From: Candidatus Moraniibacteriota bacterium
GTDB lineage: Bacteria; Patescibacteria; Paceibacteria; Moranbacterales; UBA2206
DNA length: 64,000 nt
Direction: 5' to 3'
NCBI GenBank assembly: GCA_030645735.1
Contig: JAUSNP010000004.1
Span: 62,001 to 126,000, forward strand
The notes beneath the pieces were generated by a model. The model was not told the origin of the DNA. It saw nothing but the letters and a program-made list of their open reading frames with translations, and ran no database searches. Below are positions 18,255-25,129 of this stretch, piece by piece; the stretch's first letter is position 1, and every line of letters starts with the position of its first letter. A program made the position numbers and the translations under genes.

Positions 18255-18342
18255 TGGAGGAGAGAGAGGGATTCGAACCCTCGGACCCTTACGAGTCAAC
18301 ACGTTAGCAGTGTGCCCCTTTCGGCCACTCAGGCATCTCTCC
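18255..18342 (-). tRNA. tRNA-Ser (GCT)
   Basis: Acceptor GGAGAGA pairs with TCTCTCC; the anticodon loop is CTGCTAA (GCT); a long class II variable arm and the T loop TTCGAAT are present. CCA seems to be encoded at the 3' end. The discriminator base is T, where most bacterial tRNA-Ser have G. Confidence 0.95.
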
Positions 18343-18405
18343 CTCGGCCGGATTATGCATATCCGAACGCTAATTTAGAATACCAGACCTACGGCATTTT
18401 ATCAA

Positions 18406-18433
18406 GTAGAGACGCATTGCAATGCGTCTCTAC
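18406..18433. repeat. GTAGAGACG palindrome, intergenic copy
   Basis: gtagagacgcattg at 18406-18419 is directly followed by its exact complement. Related palindromes with the same ends are at 32366-32400, 49015-49052 and, inside uvrC, 49567-49595. The remainder of the 18343-18595 gap holds the promoter and leader of the next gene. Confidence 0.9.
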
Positions 18434-18446
18434 TGCATTTTTCAGC

Positions 18447-18475
18447 TTGACTTCTAGCTTTCTTCGTGCTATCAT
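18447..18475 (+). promoter_or_regulatory. Promoter of the zinc-ribbon gene
   Basis: TTGACT at 18447-18452 and TATCAT at 18470-18475, 17-bp spacer. The predicted 5' leader is about 115 nt, long for this genome, and contains hairpins. Confidence 0.6.
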
Positions 18476-18537
18476 CATTCTAGATGTGATTTCGAAATTA
18501 AGTTTTATTTATATAAAAACTTAGATAAGCTCGGAAA

Positions 18538-18590
18538 GTAGAGTCACCATAATATCCCGCTTAGCGGGGCTAGAAAGGCAGGTGACTACT
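18538..18590 (+). promoter_or_regulatory. Structured 5' leader with ribosome-site pairing
   Basis: AGTAGAGTCACC near 18538-18549 can pair with GGTGACTACT just upstream of the ATG, enclosing a CCCGC/GCGGG hairpin and the segment CTAGAAAGGCAGGTGA. The pairing would cover the ribosome site GGCAGGTGA. The core matches the leader of the pilin at 7092. An RNA switch or expression-setting leader is inferred. Confidence 0.45.
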
Positions 18591-18595
18591 ACAAT

Positions 18596-18841
18596 ATGGC
18601 TTATCAAGATCAAGGAGCACGCCCACAAAGACAAATGTTTGATATTACTTCAATGAATATCGTATGTTCAGGATGTGGAGCTGCTATCAACGAACTACCA
18701 TTCGAACCAACAAAAAAGGCTGACGGAACTTTCGGAGACCTTTTCTGTTACGAATGTAACAAAAAAAGAAACGCTGACAAACCCCGAAGAGGTGGATTTG
18801 GCGGAGGCAACGGAGGATTCGGAGGAGGGAGAAGATTCTAA
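18596..18841 (+). CDS. CxxC-x23-CxxC zinc-ribbon protein with Gly-rich tail
   Basis: An 81-aa protein with one zinc ribbon: CSGC and CYEC separated by 23 residues, preceded by a short polar segment and followed by an RG/FGG-rich tail ending in GGGRRF. Small proteins with this architecture are widespread in CPR bacteria, where the family is called CxxC_CxxC; function is unknown. The Arg/Gly tail is of the kind that binds nucleic acid, so an RNA-binding role is plausible but unproved. It has its own promoter, long leader and terminator, which suggests an abundant, regulated product. Confidence 0.9.
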   Translation: MAYQDQGARPQRQMFDITSMNIVCSGCGAAINELPFEPTKKADGTFGDLFCYECNKKRNADKPRRGGFGGGNGGFGGGRRF

Positions 18842-18856
18842 CTTTGAATTTCGACA

Positions 18857-18893
18857 ACAAAAAACGACCCAAGAAATTGAGGTCGTTTTTTGT
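18857..18893. terminator. Bidirectional terminator
   Basis: acaaaaaacgacc at 18857-18869 pairs perfectly with ggtcgttttttgt at 18881-18893. It ends the zinc-ribbon gene and, on the other strand, the tRNA-Arg. Confidence 0.88.
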
Positions 18894-18914
18894 TATGCAA
18901 AAGTTACTATAATG

Positions 18915-18987
18915 TGCGCTTAGGAGGAATCGAACCGCCGACCTTCTGGACCGCAACCAGACGCTCTATCCACTGAGCTATAAGCGC
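18915..18987 (-). tRNA. tRNA-Arg (GCG)
   Basis: Acceptor GCGCTTA pairs with TAAGCGC, D arm and T arm (GGTTCGATTCC) are normal, anticodon stem TCTGG/CCAGA encloses TTGCGGT, giving anticodon GCG for codons CGC and CGU. Most bacteria read these with ACG modified to inosine. CCA is not encoded. Confidence 0.93.
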
Positions 18988-19001
18988 ATTGAATAAGCTT
19001 A

Positions 19002-19613
19002 CTATATTCTCAGAAATCTTTCAAGTGTGTCCACAAAATTGTGACTTTGTTTCATTTCGTGCAGATTTATCAACAAGGCCTCACGGATTTTGACTGGATC
19101 TTGATCATGAATCGGAATGTGGATATAGGGCAGCATTCCGCCGTTCATATGCAAACTGATCACTTTCTGACCTTCCGGTTCATAGAAAATCCAGAAAGAT
19201 TTGATGTTCTCATATTCAAAAATTTCACTACCCGCTACCACGCCATCATGTGTCACCATAAAATCCAAAGTGCGCGGTGCTTTTTCAATATAAATGTAAC
19301 CCACCACGCCAATCAAAACAAAGGTGATGGCCATAATCAAACTATTATCATAAATTGCATAACCAATAATGGCTACCAAAACCAAACCGATATAGGTCAT
19401 CCATTTTTGATCTTGTTCATAAACCTCAAACTCCGGCGCCTGCCAATGCGCCAAAACATCCGCTGAATGTTCAGAAATCAATTTTTCATGCGCTTCTTCC
19501 GGCTCTGGCAAATCTTTCATTTCCGGATTGCCTTGCAGAAAAAGATTTTTCAAGCGATTGTCAACTTGATTTTCGCTATTTTTTCTAAATCCGTCTAGAC
19601 TCATATTATTCAA
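19002..19613 (-). CDS. Two-helix membrane protein with cytoplasmic C-terminal domain
   Basis: I do not recognise a named family. The first 65 residues are polar and acidic; two adjacent membrane helices follow (about 70-88 and 91-108), then a 90-residue soluble domain (TLDFMVTHDGVVAGSEIFEY onward) of alternating strands with a final amphipathic helix. This topology resembles bacterial PH-like membrane proteins. It stands alone between tRNA genes. Upstream a TACTAT-like box lies in an AT-rich stretch. Confidence 0.75.
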   Translation of the reverse strand: MNNMSLDGFRKNSENQVDNRLKNLFLQGNPEMKDLPEPEEAHEKLISEHSADVLAHWQAPEFEVYEQDQKWMTYIGLVLVAIIGYAIYDNSLIMAITFVLIGVVGYIYIEKAPRTLDFMVTHDGVVAGSEIFEYENIKSFWIFYEPEGQKVISLHMNGGMLPYIHIPIHDQDPVKIREALLINLHEMKQSHNFVDTLERFLRI

Positions 19614-19705
19614 AGATTAAAAATATTTATTTCTTGAGTTTATAGTACCATATTTACAAACTTATTCATAGATGTTACTATAGTTTGGTAATTTAAAACC
19701 TGTTT

Positions 19706-19768
19706 GGAAGAGTGGCCGAGTCCTGCCTGCCGGCAGGCAGGGGTTGAAGGCGACAGTCGCTTGTTGCA
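19706..19768 (+). pseudogene. tRNA-Ser 5' fragment split by a palindrome
   Basis: GGAAGAGTGGCCGAGT at 19706-19721 equals the start of a tRNA-Ser, nearly identical to the intact gene that follows at 19780. A 20-bp perfect palindrome (19722-19741, cctgcctgcc plus complement) interrupts the D loop. Sequence after it (ggttgaaggcgacagt) continues the tRNA for a short way and then decays; there is no anticodon arm partner, variable arm or T arm. Confidence 0.75.
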
Positions 19769-19779
19769 AATTTAATATT

Positions 19780-19866
19780 GGAAGAGTGCCCGAGTGGTTT
19801 AAGGGAACAGTCTTGAAAACTGTCGTGGGTTAAAGCTCACCGAGAGTTCGAATCTCTCCTCTTCCT
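19780..19866 (+). tRNA. tRNA-Ser (TGA)
   Basis: Acceptor GGAAGAG pairs with CTCTTCC; anticodon loop CTTGAAA gives TGA; variable arm is long; T loop TTCGAAT. The discriminator is T again. CCA is not encoded. A terminator follows 6 nt after the gene. Confidence 0.95.
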
Positions 19867-19871
19867 CAATG

Positions 19872-19902
19872 AAAAACAGCCCCATCATTAGGGGCTGTTT
19901 TT
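19872..19902. terminator. Bidirectional terminator
   Basis: aaaaacagcccc at 19872-19883 pairs perfectly over 12 bp with ggggctgttttt at 19891-19902. It separates tRNA-Ser from the convergent aminotransferase gene. Confidence 0.9.
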
Positions 19903-19917
19903 ATATTCAAAAATTTT

Positions 19918-20742
19918 TTAGTATTTTTTATAATAATCTGCAAACAACTCCATCACCACCTGCGTATTTTTGCCAACCTTGCCATTCCCAACCTTTTTGC
20001 CATCAATCCGCACCACTGGCACGACATTTTTGTTGGCACCGGTCAAGAAGACTTCGTCAGCCGCGCGGAATTCCTTTTCGGTCATTTCCCGCTCTTCAAC
20101 TTTGAATTTTTTCTTGGCCAGTTTGACTACCAAATTTCTGGTGGTGCCCAACAGAACACCGTCTTTAGCCGTCACCAAAACATTGTTTTTGAAAATGAAA
20201 ATGTTGCTCGTGGAATTTTCCAAAACTTTGCCCTCTTTGATATAGGTGATTTCCAAATCATCTTTGCGTTTCTTGATGTGCTGATTGCGAATCGCTTCTA
20301 AATAATTAGTAGTTTTGACTCTCGGCAGATGTCGTCCAAATTCCAAAGTCACCACGCCCACGCCATTTTCATAACAAACTTTGGGCAAAGCCACAAATTT
20401 TTCAATCAAAATGTAACACGTCGGTTTGCCTGGCAAAAAAGCATTGGCACTCACCCCACCGGTCAGCACGGTGCGGATGGTGGATTTGGCAAAACCATTG
20501 GCTTTCAGCAACTTTTTCAAAATTTCGGCAAATTCATTTTTGGAAAATGGCATGGGCAATTTCAACTCTTGCGCAAACTTTTTCAAACGCGCAAAGTGCT
20601 CATCAAACAAAAATGGTTTGCCGTTGCTAGTACACATCACATCAAACACGCCATAGCCCCGCAAAGTCCCAATGTCATAGGGATTGGTTTTGATTTGATC
20701 AGGCTTACAAATTTTTCCATTGAAATACGCTAATTTAGCCAT
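19918..20742 (-). CDS. Class IV aminotransferase (IlvE/D-amino acid type)
   Basis: A PLP enzyme of fold type IV. The catalytic Lys is in RVKTTNYLEA (about residue 160); the cofactor-binding GKVLENSTSNIFIF and GVLLGTTRNLVV segments are present. Length 274 is normal. Branched-chain aminotransferases and D-amino acid transaminases share these motifs and cannot be separated here. No biosynthetic neighbours are present, so a role in salvage or in making D-amino acids for peptidoglycan are both possible. A TATAAT box lies about 25 nt upstream. Confidence 0.88.
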   Translation of the reverse strand: MAKLAYFNGKICKPDQIKTNPYDIGTLRGYGVFDVMCTSNGKPFLFDEHFARLKKFAQELKLPMPFSKNEFAEILKKLLKANGFAKSTIRTVLTGGVSANAFLPGKPTCYILIEKFVALPKVCYENGVGVVTLEFGRHLPRVKTTNYLEAIRNQHIKKRKDDLEITYIKEGKVLENSTSNIFIFKNNVLVTAKDGVLLGTTRNLVVKLAKKKFKVEEREMTEKEFRAADEVFLTGANKNVVPVVRIDGKKVGNGKVGKNTQVVMELFADYYKKY

Positions 20743-20824
20743 ATAAATTCTATTAATACTTAGCTTCCATATTATATACCAGCTGCAACTAGATACAAAA
20801 TACCAAATACTATATACTCAAGAT

Positions 20825-23089
20825 ATGTCAACTCTGCAAACCCAACTCAAAAACATCCCCAAAATCCTGCCGAAATATGCCAAGATTTTGGAAAAAATGG
20901 AACTCCACAGCGTGGAGGATCTTTTACTGAACTTTCCTTTCCGTTATGATGATTTTTCGCAGGCTTCTCCAATTTCCCCAGAATATATCAATCAAACAGT
21001 CACTATCGAAGGCATGGTCACCAAGAGCAAATTGGCGCGCGTTTTTCGACGCAAGATGACTATTGCCGAAATCACCGTCGAAGACTCTTCTGGCAATTCA
21101 CTCAAAGCGGTGTGGTTCAATCAGCCATTCATTCTGGAAAGTTTGAAGGAAGGCACGCCAGTGCGTTTGAGCGGCAAGCTCACCTTGAAAGGCAAAGTCT
21201 TGCAAATGAGCAACCCAGCTTGGGAGCGCGCTGGTCGTGAAACCACCAACACGGGTTGCCTTGTGCCGGTCTACAACGAAACTCGCGGACTCACTTCCAA
21301 ATGGTTGCGCTGGCAAATCAAACCGCTTTTGGCAATTGCCCAACAAATGGAAGATGTGGTGCCCTATGAAATTCGCCAACGCTTGAATCTATATGACATC
21401 TACACCGCCCTAACCCAGATTCACTTTCCCGACTCCAAAGAAAAACTTTTGCGCGCGCAAAAAAGATTCGCTTTTCAAGAAATGTTTTTGGTACAACTCA
21501 AAACTTTGCAAATCAAGTCGCTTTGGGAAGGCAATGCTTCTGTGCCAATCGCTTTTGATGAAAAATTGATTCAAAATTTTGTCAGTGGTCTGCCATTCAA
21601 ATTGACCAACGCCCAACGCAAAGCTTCTTTTGAAATTCTCAAAGACCTGGAAAAACCCGCCCCCATGAATCGCCTGCTCAATGGGGATGTGGGAAGTGGC
21701 AAAACGATGGTAGCCGCCATCGCTTCCCTGCAAGCCATGCAAGCTGGTTTTCAAGTGGTTATTATGGCACCGACGGAGGTTTTGGCGAAACAGCATTTTG
21801 AGAGTTTTAATAAAATTTTTGAGAAGTATGATTTTAATATTGCTTTGTTGACGAATTCGTATAAGTTAGTCAGCAGTCACCAGTCAACAGTCAACGGAAA
21901 TGATAAGGTAGTCATCAGTCAATGGTCAACAGTCATTAAGAATGCTACGGCCGTCATCAGTCAACAGTCAACGGTCAACAACTGCAACGCCAAAGATGAC
22001 AGATTACCGATGACCGATGACGTAATATTAAAACGCGATGTTCTACTTAATAAAATACAATCTGGTGAAATAAATCTAGTCATTGGAACTCACGCCATCA
22101 TCCAAAAAGATGTGGCCTTCAAAAATCTAGCGCTAATAATTATTGACGAGCAACACCGCTTCGGCGTCGCGCAACGCGCTTTCCTCCAACAGGAAACCAT
22201 GAGTGCCAATGACCCCGTAAAGTCCGCGACGGGCCACGGGGCAAGTGGCCAGAAGAAAACAATCCCCCATTTGCTGACCATGACGGCTACGCCTATCCCA
22301 AGAACTTTGGCCATCGCCATGTTTGGCAGTTTGGAACTTTCCATTCTGGATGAAATGCCAAAAAACCGCAAAGAAATTGTGACCAAAATCATTCCCGCCA
22401 CCATTCGCCAAGAAGCCTATGATTTCATCCGCCAACAAGTGCACGAGGGTCGCCAAGTTTTTGTCATTTTGCCACTGGTAGAAGATTCAAAAGTTTTGAC
22501 CGAAATCAAAGCCGCCACTTCAGAGCACCAAAGATTGTCCAGCGAAATTTTTCCTGATTTGCGTTTGGGACTTTTGCATGGCAAACTCAAATCCAAAGAC
22601 AAAGAAGATGTGATGCAAAAATTCAAAGATCGCGAATTCGACATTTTGGTTTCCACTTCGGTGGTGGAAGTGGGCATCGACATTCCCAATGCCTCCGTGA
22701 TTGTCATTGAAGACGCTGATCGTTTTGGATTGTCGCAACTGCACCAATTCCGTGGACGCGTCGGTCGTGGCGAGCATCAATCCTATTGTTTTCTCTTCAC
22801 CAATTCCAACACTGACAAAGCCACTGAAAGATTGCAAGCTATGGAAGACAGCAACGATGGTTTTGAAATTTCGCAAAAAGATTTGGAACTGCGTGGCCCA
22901 GGCCAATTCTTCGGCCTCGTCCAATCCGGCCTACCCGACATTGCCATGGAGCATCTTTCAAATATAAAACTAATAAAATTCGCCCGCGCCGAAGCGCAAA
23001 ATATTTTATCTTCCGACCCCGACCTAAAAAAGCACCCGCTCCTCGCGAGTGCCTTGCAAAAATTTCAAGAGAAGATTCATTTGGAATAG
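20825..23089 (+). CDS. recG: ATP-dependent DNA helicase RecG
   Basis: RecG remodels stalled replication forks and Holliday junctions. The N-terminal wedge (OB) domain covers about 60-150; the helicase core has Walker A GDVGSGKT (287-294), DEQH (441-444), TMTATPIPRTL and the motif VI region QFRGRVGRG. Two segments look inserted: about 346-400, made of repeats related to cagtcaacagtcaac, and about 457-478. Without them the length would be near the usual 680-690 aa. Both keep the frame and lie in loops between helicase motifs. The start ATG follows a TATACT box closely. Confidence 0.96.
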   Translation: MSTLQTQLKNIPKILPKYAKILEKMELHSVEDLLLNFPFRYDDFSQASPISPEYINQTVTIEGMVTKSKLARVFRRKMTIAEITVEDSSGNSLKAVWFNQPFILESLKEGTPVRLSGKLTLKGKVLQMSNPAWERAGRETTNTGCLVPVYNETRGLTSKWLRWQIKPLLAIAQQMEDVVPYEIRQRLNLYDIYTALTQIHFPDSKEKLLRAQKRFAFQEMFLVQLKTLQIKSLWEGNASVPIAFDEKLIQNFVSGLPFKLTNAQRKASFEILKDLEKPAPMNRLLNGDVGSGKTMVAAIASLQAMQAGFQVVIMAPTEVLAKQHFESFNKIFEKYDFNIALLTNSYKLVSSHQSTVNGNDKVVISQWSTVIKNATAVISQQSTVNNCNAKDDRLPMTDDVILKRDVLLNKIQSGEINLVIGTHAIIQKDVAFKNLALIIIDEQHRFGVAQRAFLQQETMSANDPVKSATGHGASGQKKTIPHLLTMTATPIPRTLAIAMFGSLELSILDEMPKNRKEIVTKIIPATIRQEAYDFIRQQVHEGRQVFVILPLVEDSKVLTEIKAATSEHQRLSSEIFPDLRLGLLHGKLKSKDKEDVMQKFKDREFDILVSTSVVEVGIDIPNASVIVIEDADRFGLSQLHQFRGRVGRGEHQSYCFLFTNSNTDKATERLQAMEDSNDGFEISQKDLELRGPGQFFGLVQSGLPDIAMEHLSNIKLIKFARAEAQNILSSDPDLKKHPLLASALQKFQEKIHLE
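21867..22030. repeat. CAGTCAACAGTCAA-type repeats inside recG
   Basis: Units such as cagtcaacagtcaac, cagtcaatggtcaac and catcagtcaacagtc recur several times over about 150 bp, and cgatgaccgatgac follows. They encode Ser/Thr/Asn/Gln-rich residues (HQSTVNGN, QWSTV, QQSTVNN). This composition is unlike the flanking RecG sequence. Confidence 0.75.
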
Positions 23090-23134
23090 CTCCAAACATA
23101 TTAGCACGTTAACATATTAACATTTGAAAAAAAC

Positions 23135-23167
23135 AAAAAAAGCGCTGATTAATTTCAGCGCTTTTTG
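23135..23167. terminator. Bidirectional terminator
   Basis: Perfect stem agcgctga/tcagcgct with A-run before and T-run after, between convergent recG and the GT2 gene. It is flanked on both sides by related gttaacatattaacat and gctaacatgctaacgtg repeats. Confidence 0.88.
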
Positions 23168-23192
23168 CTAACATGCTAACGTGTTTATGTGC

Positions 23193-24881
23193 CTATTGTT
23201 TGCGTATCTTCTCCGTCACCCAAAAATCACCGAAATAATTTTTGGTCATGATGCGAGTCTGGGAATCGATGGCTGGGAAAGCTGAGAAGATGGCGATGAC
23301 TGGAAATAGCAAATATTGAAACAACATATTGAAATAGCGGGTCCAATGATATTTTTCCGGTTTCGGCGGCAGAGACAACATTGAAAGCGGAATGGACACC
23401 AACATACCCATCAAAGAAATCTGCATCAGATATTGCGTGATCATCGGCAGGTTGTGCGCCAAGACGCTGGTGCGGAAAATTTCTCCACCCAAGGCCAAAG
23501 GCAACCAACCTAGGAACGCCAACACGAAAGCGGTAGTCGCCCAAGTGTAGTGACCTTCCAACATTTCAAAGGAAATGCGCAACTTCGTTTTCAAAGCAAT
23601 TTTTTTGTTCGGCCAAATGGCGCGCATGGTCACCGGAAAATTTTCAATACCATAAGCCCAACGACGATTCTGTTTATATTGATTCACAATTGTCTTCCAA
23701 TAGGTGTCAGCCAACACGGCGTCCAATGAAATCGGCAAATGGATTGGATGGACTTCATAGGCGCCGTCATACATCGACAAACATTTCCAATAGATGTTGG
23801 AGTCTTCACTGATGATGTTGACTGACCAAAAACCGACTTTGACCAATGTATCAAACGGTTCGGAATGCGAAGAAAAAGTCACCATCTCGCGGCGCGTGCT
23901 TTGATAGAGATGCCAGAAAGATGAACCCGTCACAATCATACGCACCACTGCATTGGTGTCCCACAGGGTGTTGTGATAGACCGGAATCGGTTGATAGGCG
24001 CGTTGCAATCGCATTGGCGTGGTGATGTAGGCATAGGTCAATGCGGCAAAATATTCTGGATGCGCTACGGAGTCACAATCAAAATTGGAGAAGATAACTT
24101 TTTTGAAATCTACATTTCGTTCATTCAAATAGTTCACCAAATATTTGGCCGCATAAGTTGCATTGGATGCTTTGCATTTCATTTCACCCTCAGCCACCAC
24201 ATGAGTGGTCACAATGAAGTCGCGAAAAACGCCTTTGAATTTGTTTTGTAGATATTCAACTTTAGCCAAGCGGGTTTCTGGATTCTCGCGCTCCTCCGTG
24301 CCCAACACCACAATCATCTGGCTCTTGGGGAAATTAGCATCCATCAAAGATTGGATAGCTGGTTCGATGATTTCCGCTGGTTCATTGGCCGTCGGCAAAA
24401 AAACCACGTGCACGATCGAGCGCCAATCCCAAATTTCGTCTTTGATCGGAATCAGTTTTTCCACTTCACGCAAAAATTCAACATCTTGTTTGATTTTTTT
24501 CTTGACCGCTCGTTTCTGACCAAAACTAAAAAAAGAAATTTCTCGCAAAGATTCTCGCATCAACTGAATGTGCGCTATCAAGTCTTGCGCATACGCCTCC
24601 GGATGCACAATGTTTTGGCAACGCCCCCACCAATCAATTTTCTTGCCTTCCCGCATTTTGAAATGCGCTTCCACAGAATAATAGGTGATGAAAATAATTT
24701 TCAAAATGAAATAGATATCAAACACAATGATCGCAATCGCTGCCACCGCCGGAAAATACATCGAACCTACAATCATCAAAAAGAAAGTGGACCAAGTCAT
24801 AGCCCCCGGAATAATCTCAAAAAAGCGCTGTTTTTTGCGCTCCTCGGGGACAGTCGTTTTTGGATCTGGGAATTTATACAT
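23193..24881 (-). CDS. Membrane-bound family 2 glycosyltransferase
   Basis: The D,D,D,QxxRW arrangement of processive GT2 enzymes is present: DCD (268-270), ED (359-360) and QNRRW (404-408). Two membrane helices lie at about 30-70 and four at the C-terminus (about 430-540). This matches the cellulose-synthase-like or hyaluronan-synthase-like architecture: a cytoplasmic catalytic domain with a membrane channel. No partner genes for a known polysaccharide are adjacent, so the product is unknown. Surface polysaccharide synthesis is the general role. Confidence 0.88.
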   Translation of the reverse strand: MYKFPDPKTTVPEERKKQRFFEIIPGAMTWSTFFLMIVGSMYFPAVAAIAIIVFDIYFILKIIFITYYSVEAHFKMREGKKIDWWGRCQNIVHPEAYAQDLIAHIQLMRESLREISFFSFGQKRAVKKKIKQDVEFLREVEKLIPIKDEIWDWRSIVHVVFLPTANEPAEIIEPAIQSLMDANFPKSQMIVVLGTEERENPETRLAKVEYLQNKFKGVFRDFIVTTHVVAEGEMKCKASNATYAAKYLVNYLNERNVDFKKVIFSNFDCDSVAHPEYFAALTYAYITTPMRLQRAYQPIPVYHNTLWDTNAVVRMIVTGSSFWHLYQSTRREMVTFSSHSEPFDTLVKVGFWSVNIISEDSNIYWKCLSMYDGAYEVHPIHLPISLDAVLADTYWKTIVNQYKQNRRWAYGIENFPVTMRAIWPNKKIALKTKLRISFEMLEGHYTWATTAFVLAFLGWLPLALGGEIFRTSVLAHNLPMITQYLMQISLMGMLVSIPLSMLSLPPKPEKYHWTRYFNMLFQYLLFPVIAIFSAFPAIDSQTRIMTKNYFGDFWVTEKIRKQ

Positions 24882-24958
24882 ACGCTACTCAAAATAGCTC
24901 ATTTTGGTCGAAAAGTCAATCCAAAATTAGCTATAAATTTAAAAATATCTTATAAAAC

Positions 24959-24984
24959 AAAACCTCCCTTTCATAGGAGGCTTT
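24959..24984 (-). terminator. Terminator after tRNA-Glu
   Basis: On the minus strand AAGCCTCC and GGAGGTTTT form a stem followed by a T-rich run. It lies 10 nt downstream of tRNA-Glu. Confidence 0.75.
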
Positions 24985-24993
24985 GCTATTATG

Positions 24994-25068
24994 TACCGCC
25001 AAGGGGATTCGAACCCCTGATTTCCAGGATGAAAACCTGGCGTCCTGACCGGGCTAGACGATGGCGGC
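24994..25068 (-). tRNA. tRNA-Glu (TTC)
   Basis: Acceptor GCCGCCA pairs with TGGCGGT, with a G1-T72 wobble at the end. Anticodon stem CCAGG/CCTGG encloses TTTTCAT, anticodon TTC. T arm GGGGTTCGAATCCCC is perfect. CCA is not encoded. Confidence 0.94.
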
Positions 25069-25129
25069 ATGTCTAACAAATATAACAGTAGGAATAATAG
25101 CATGAAGTCAAAAATAAATCAAGGGCTAA

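Noticed and set aside
21867..22030. CRISPR-like appearance of the recG internal repeats
   Set aside because: Units are degenerate, unevenly spaced, lack unique spacers and lie in an open coding frame. No cas genes are in the window, and no CRISPR array was found anywhere.
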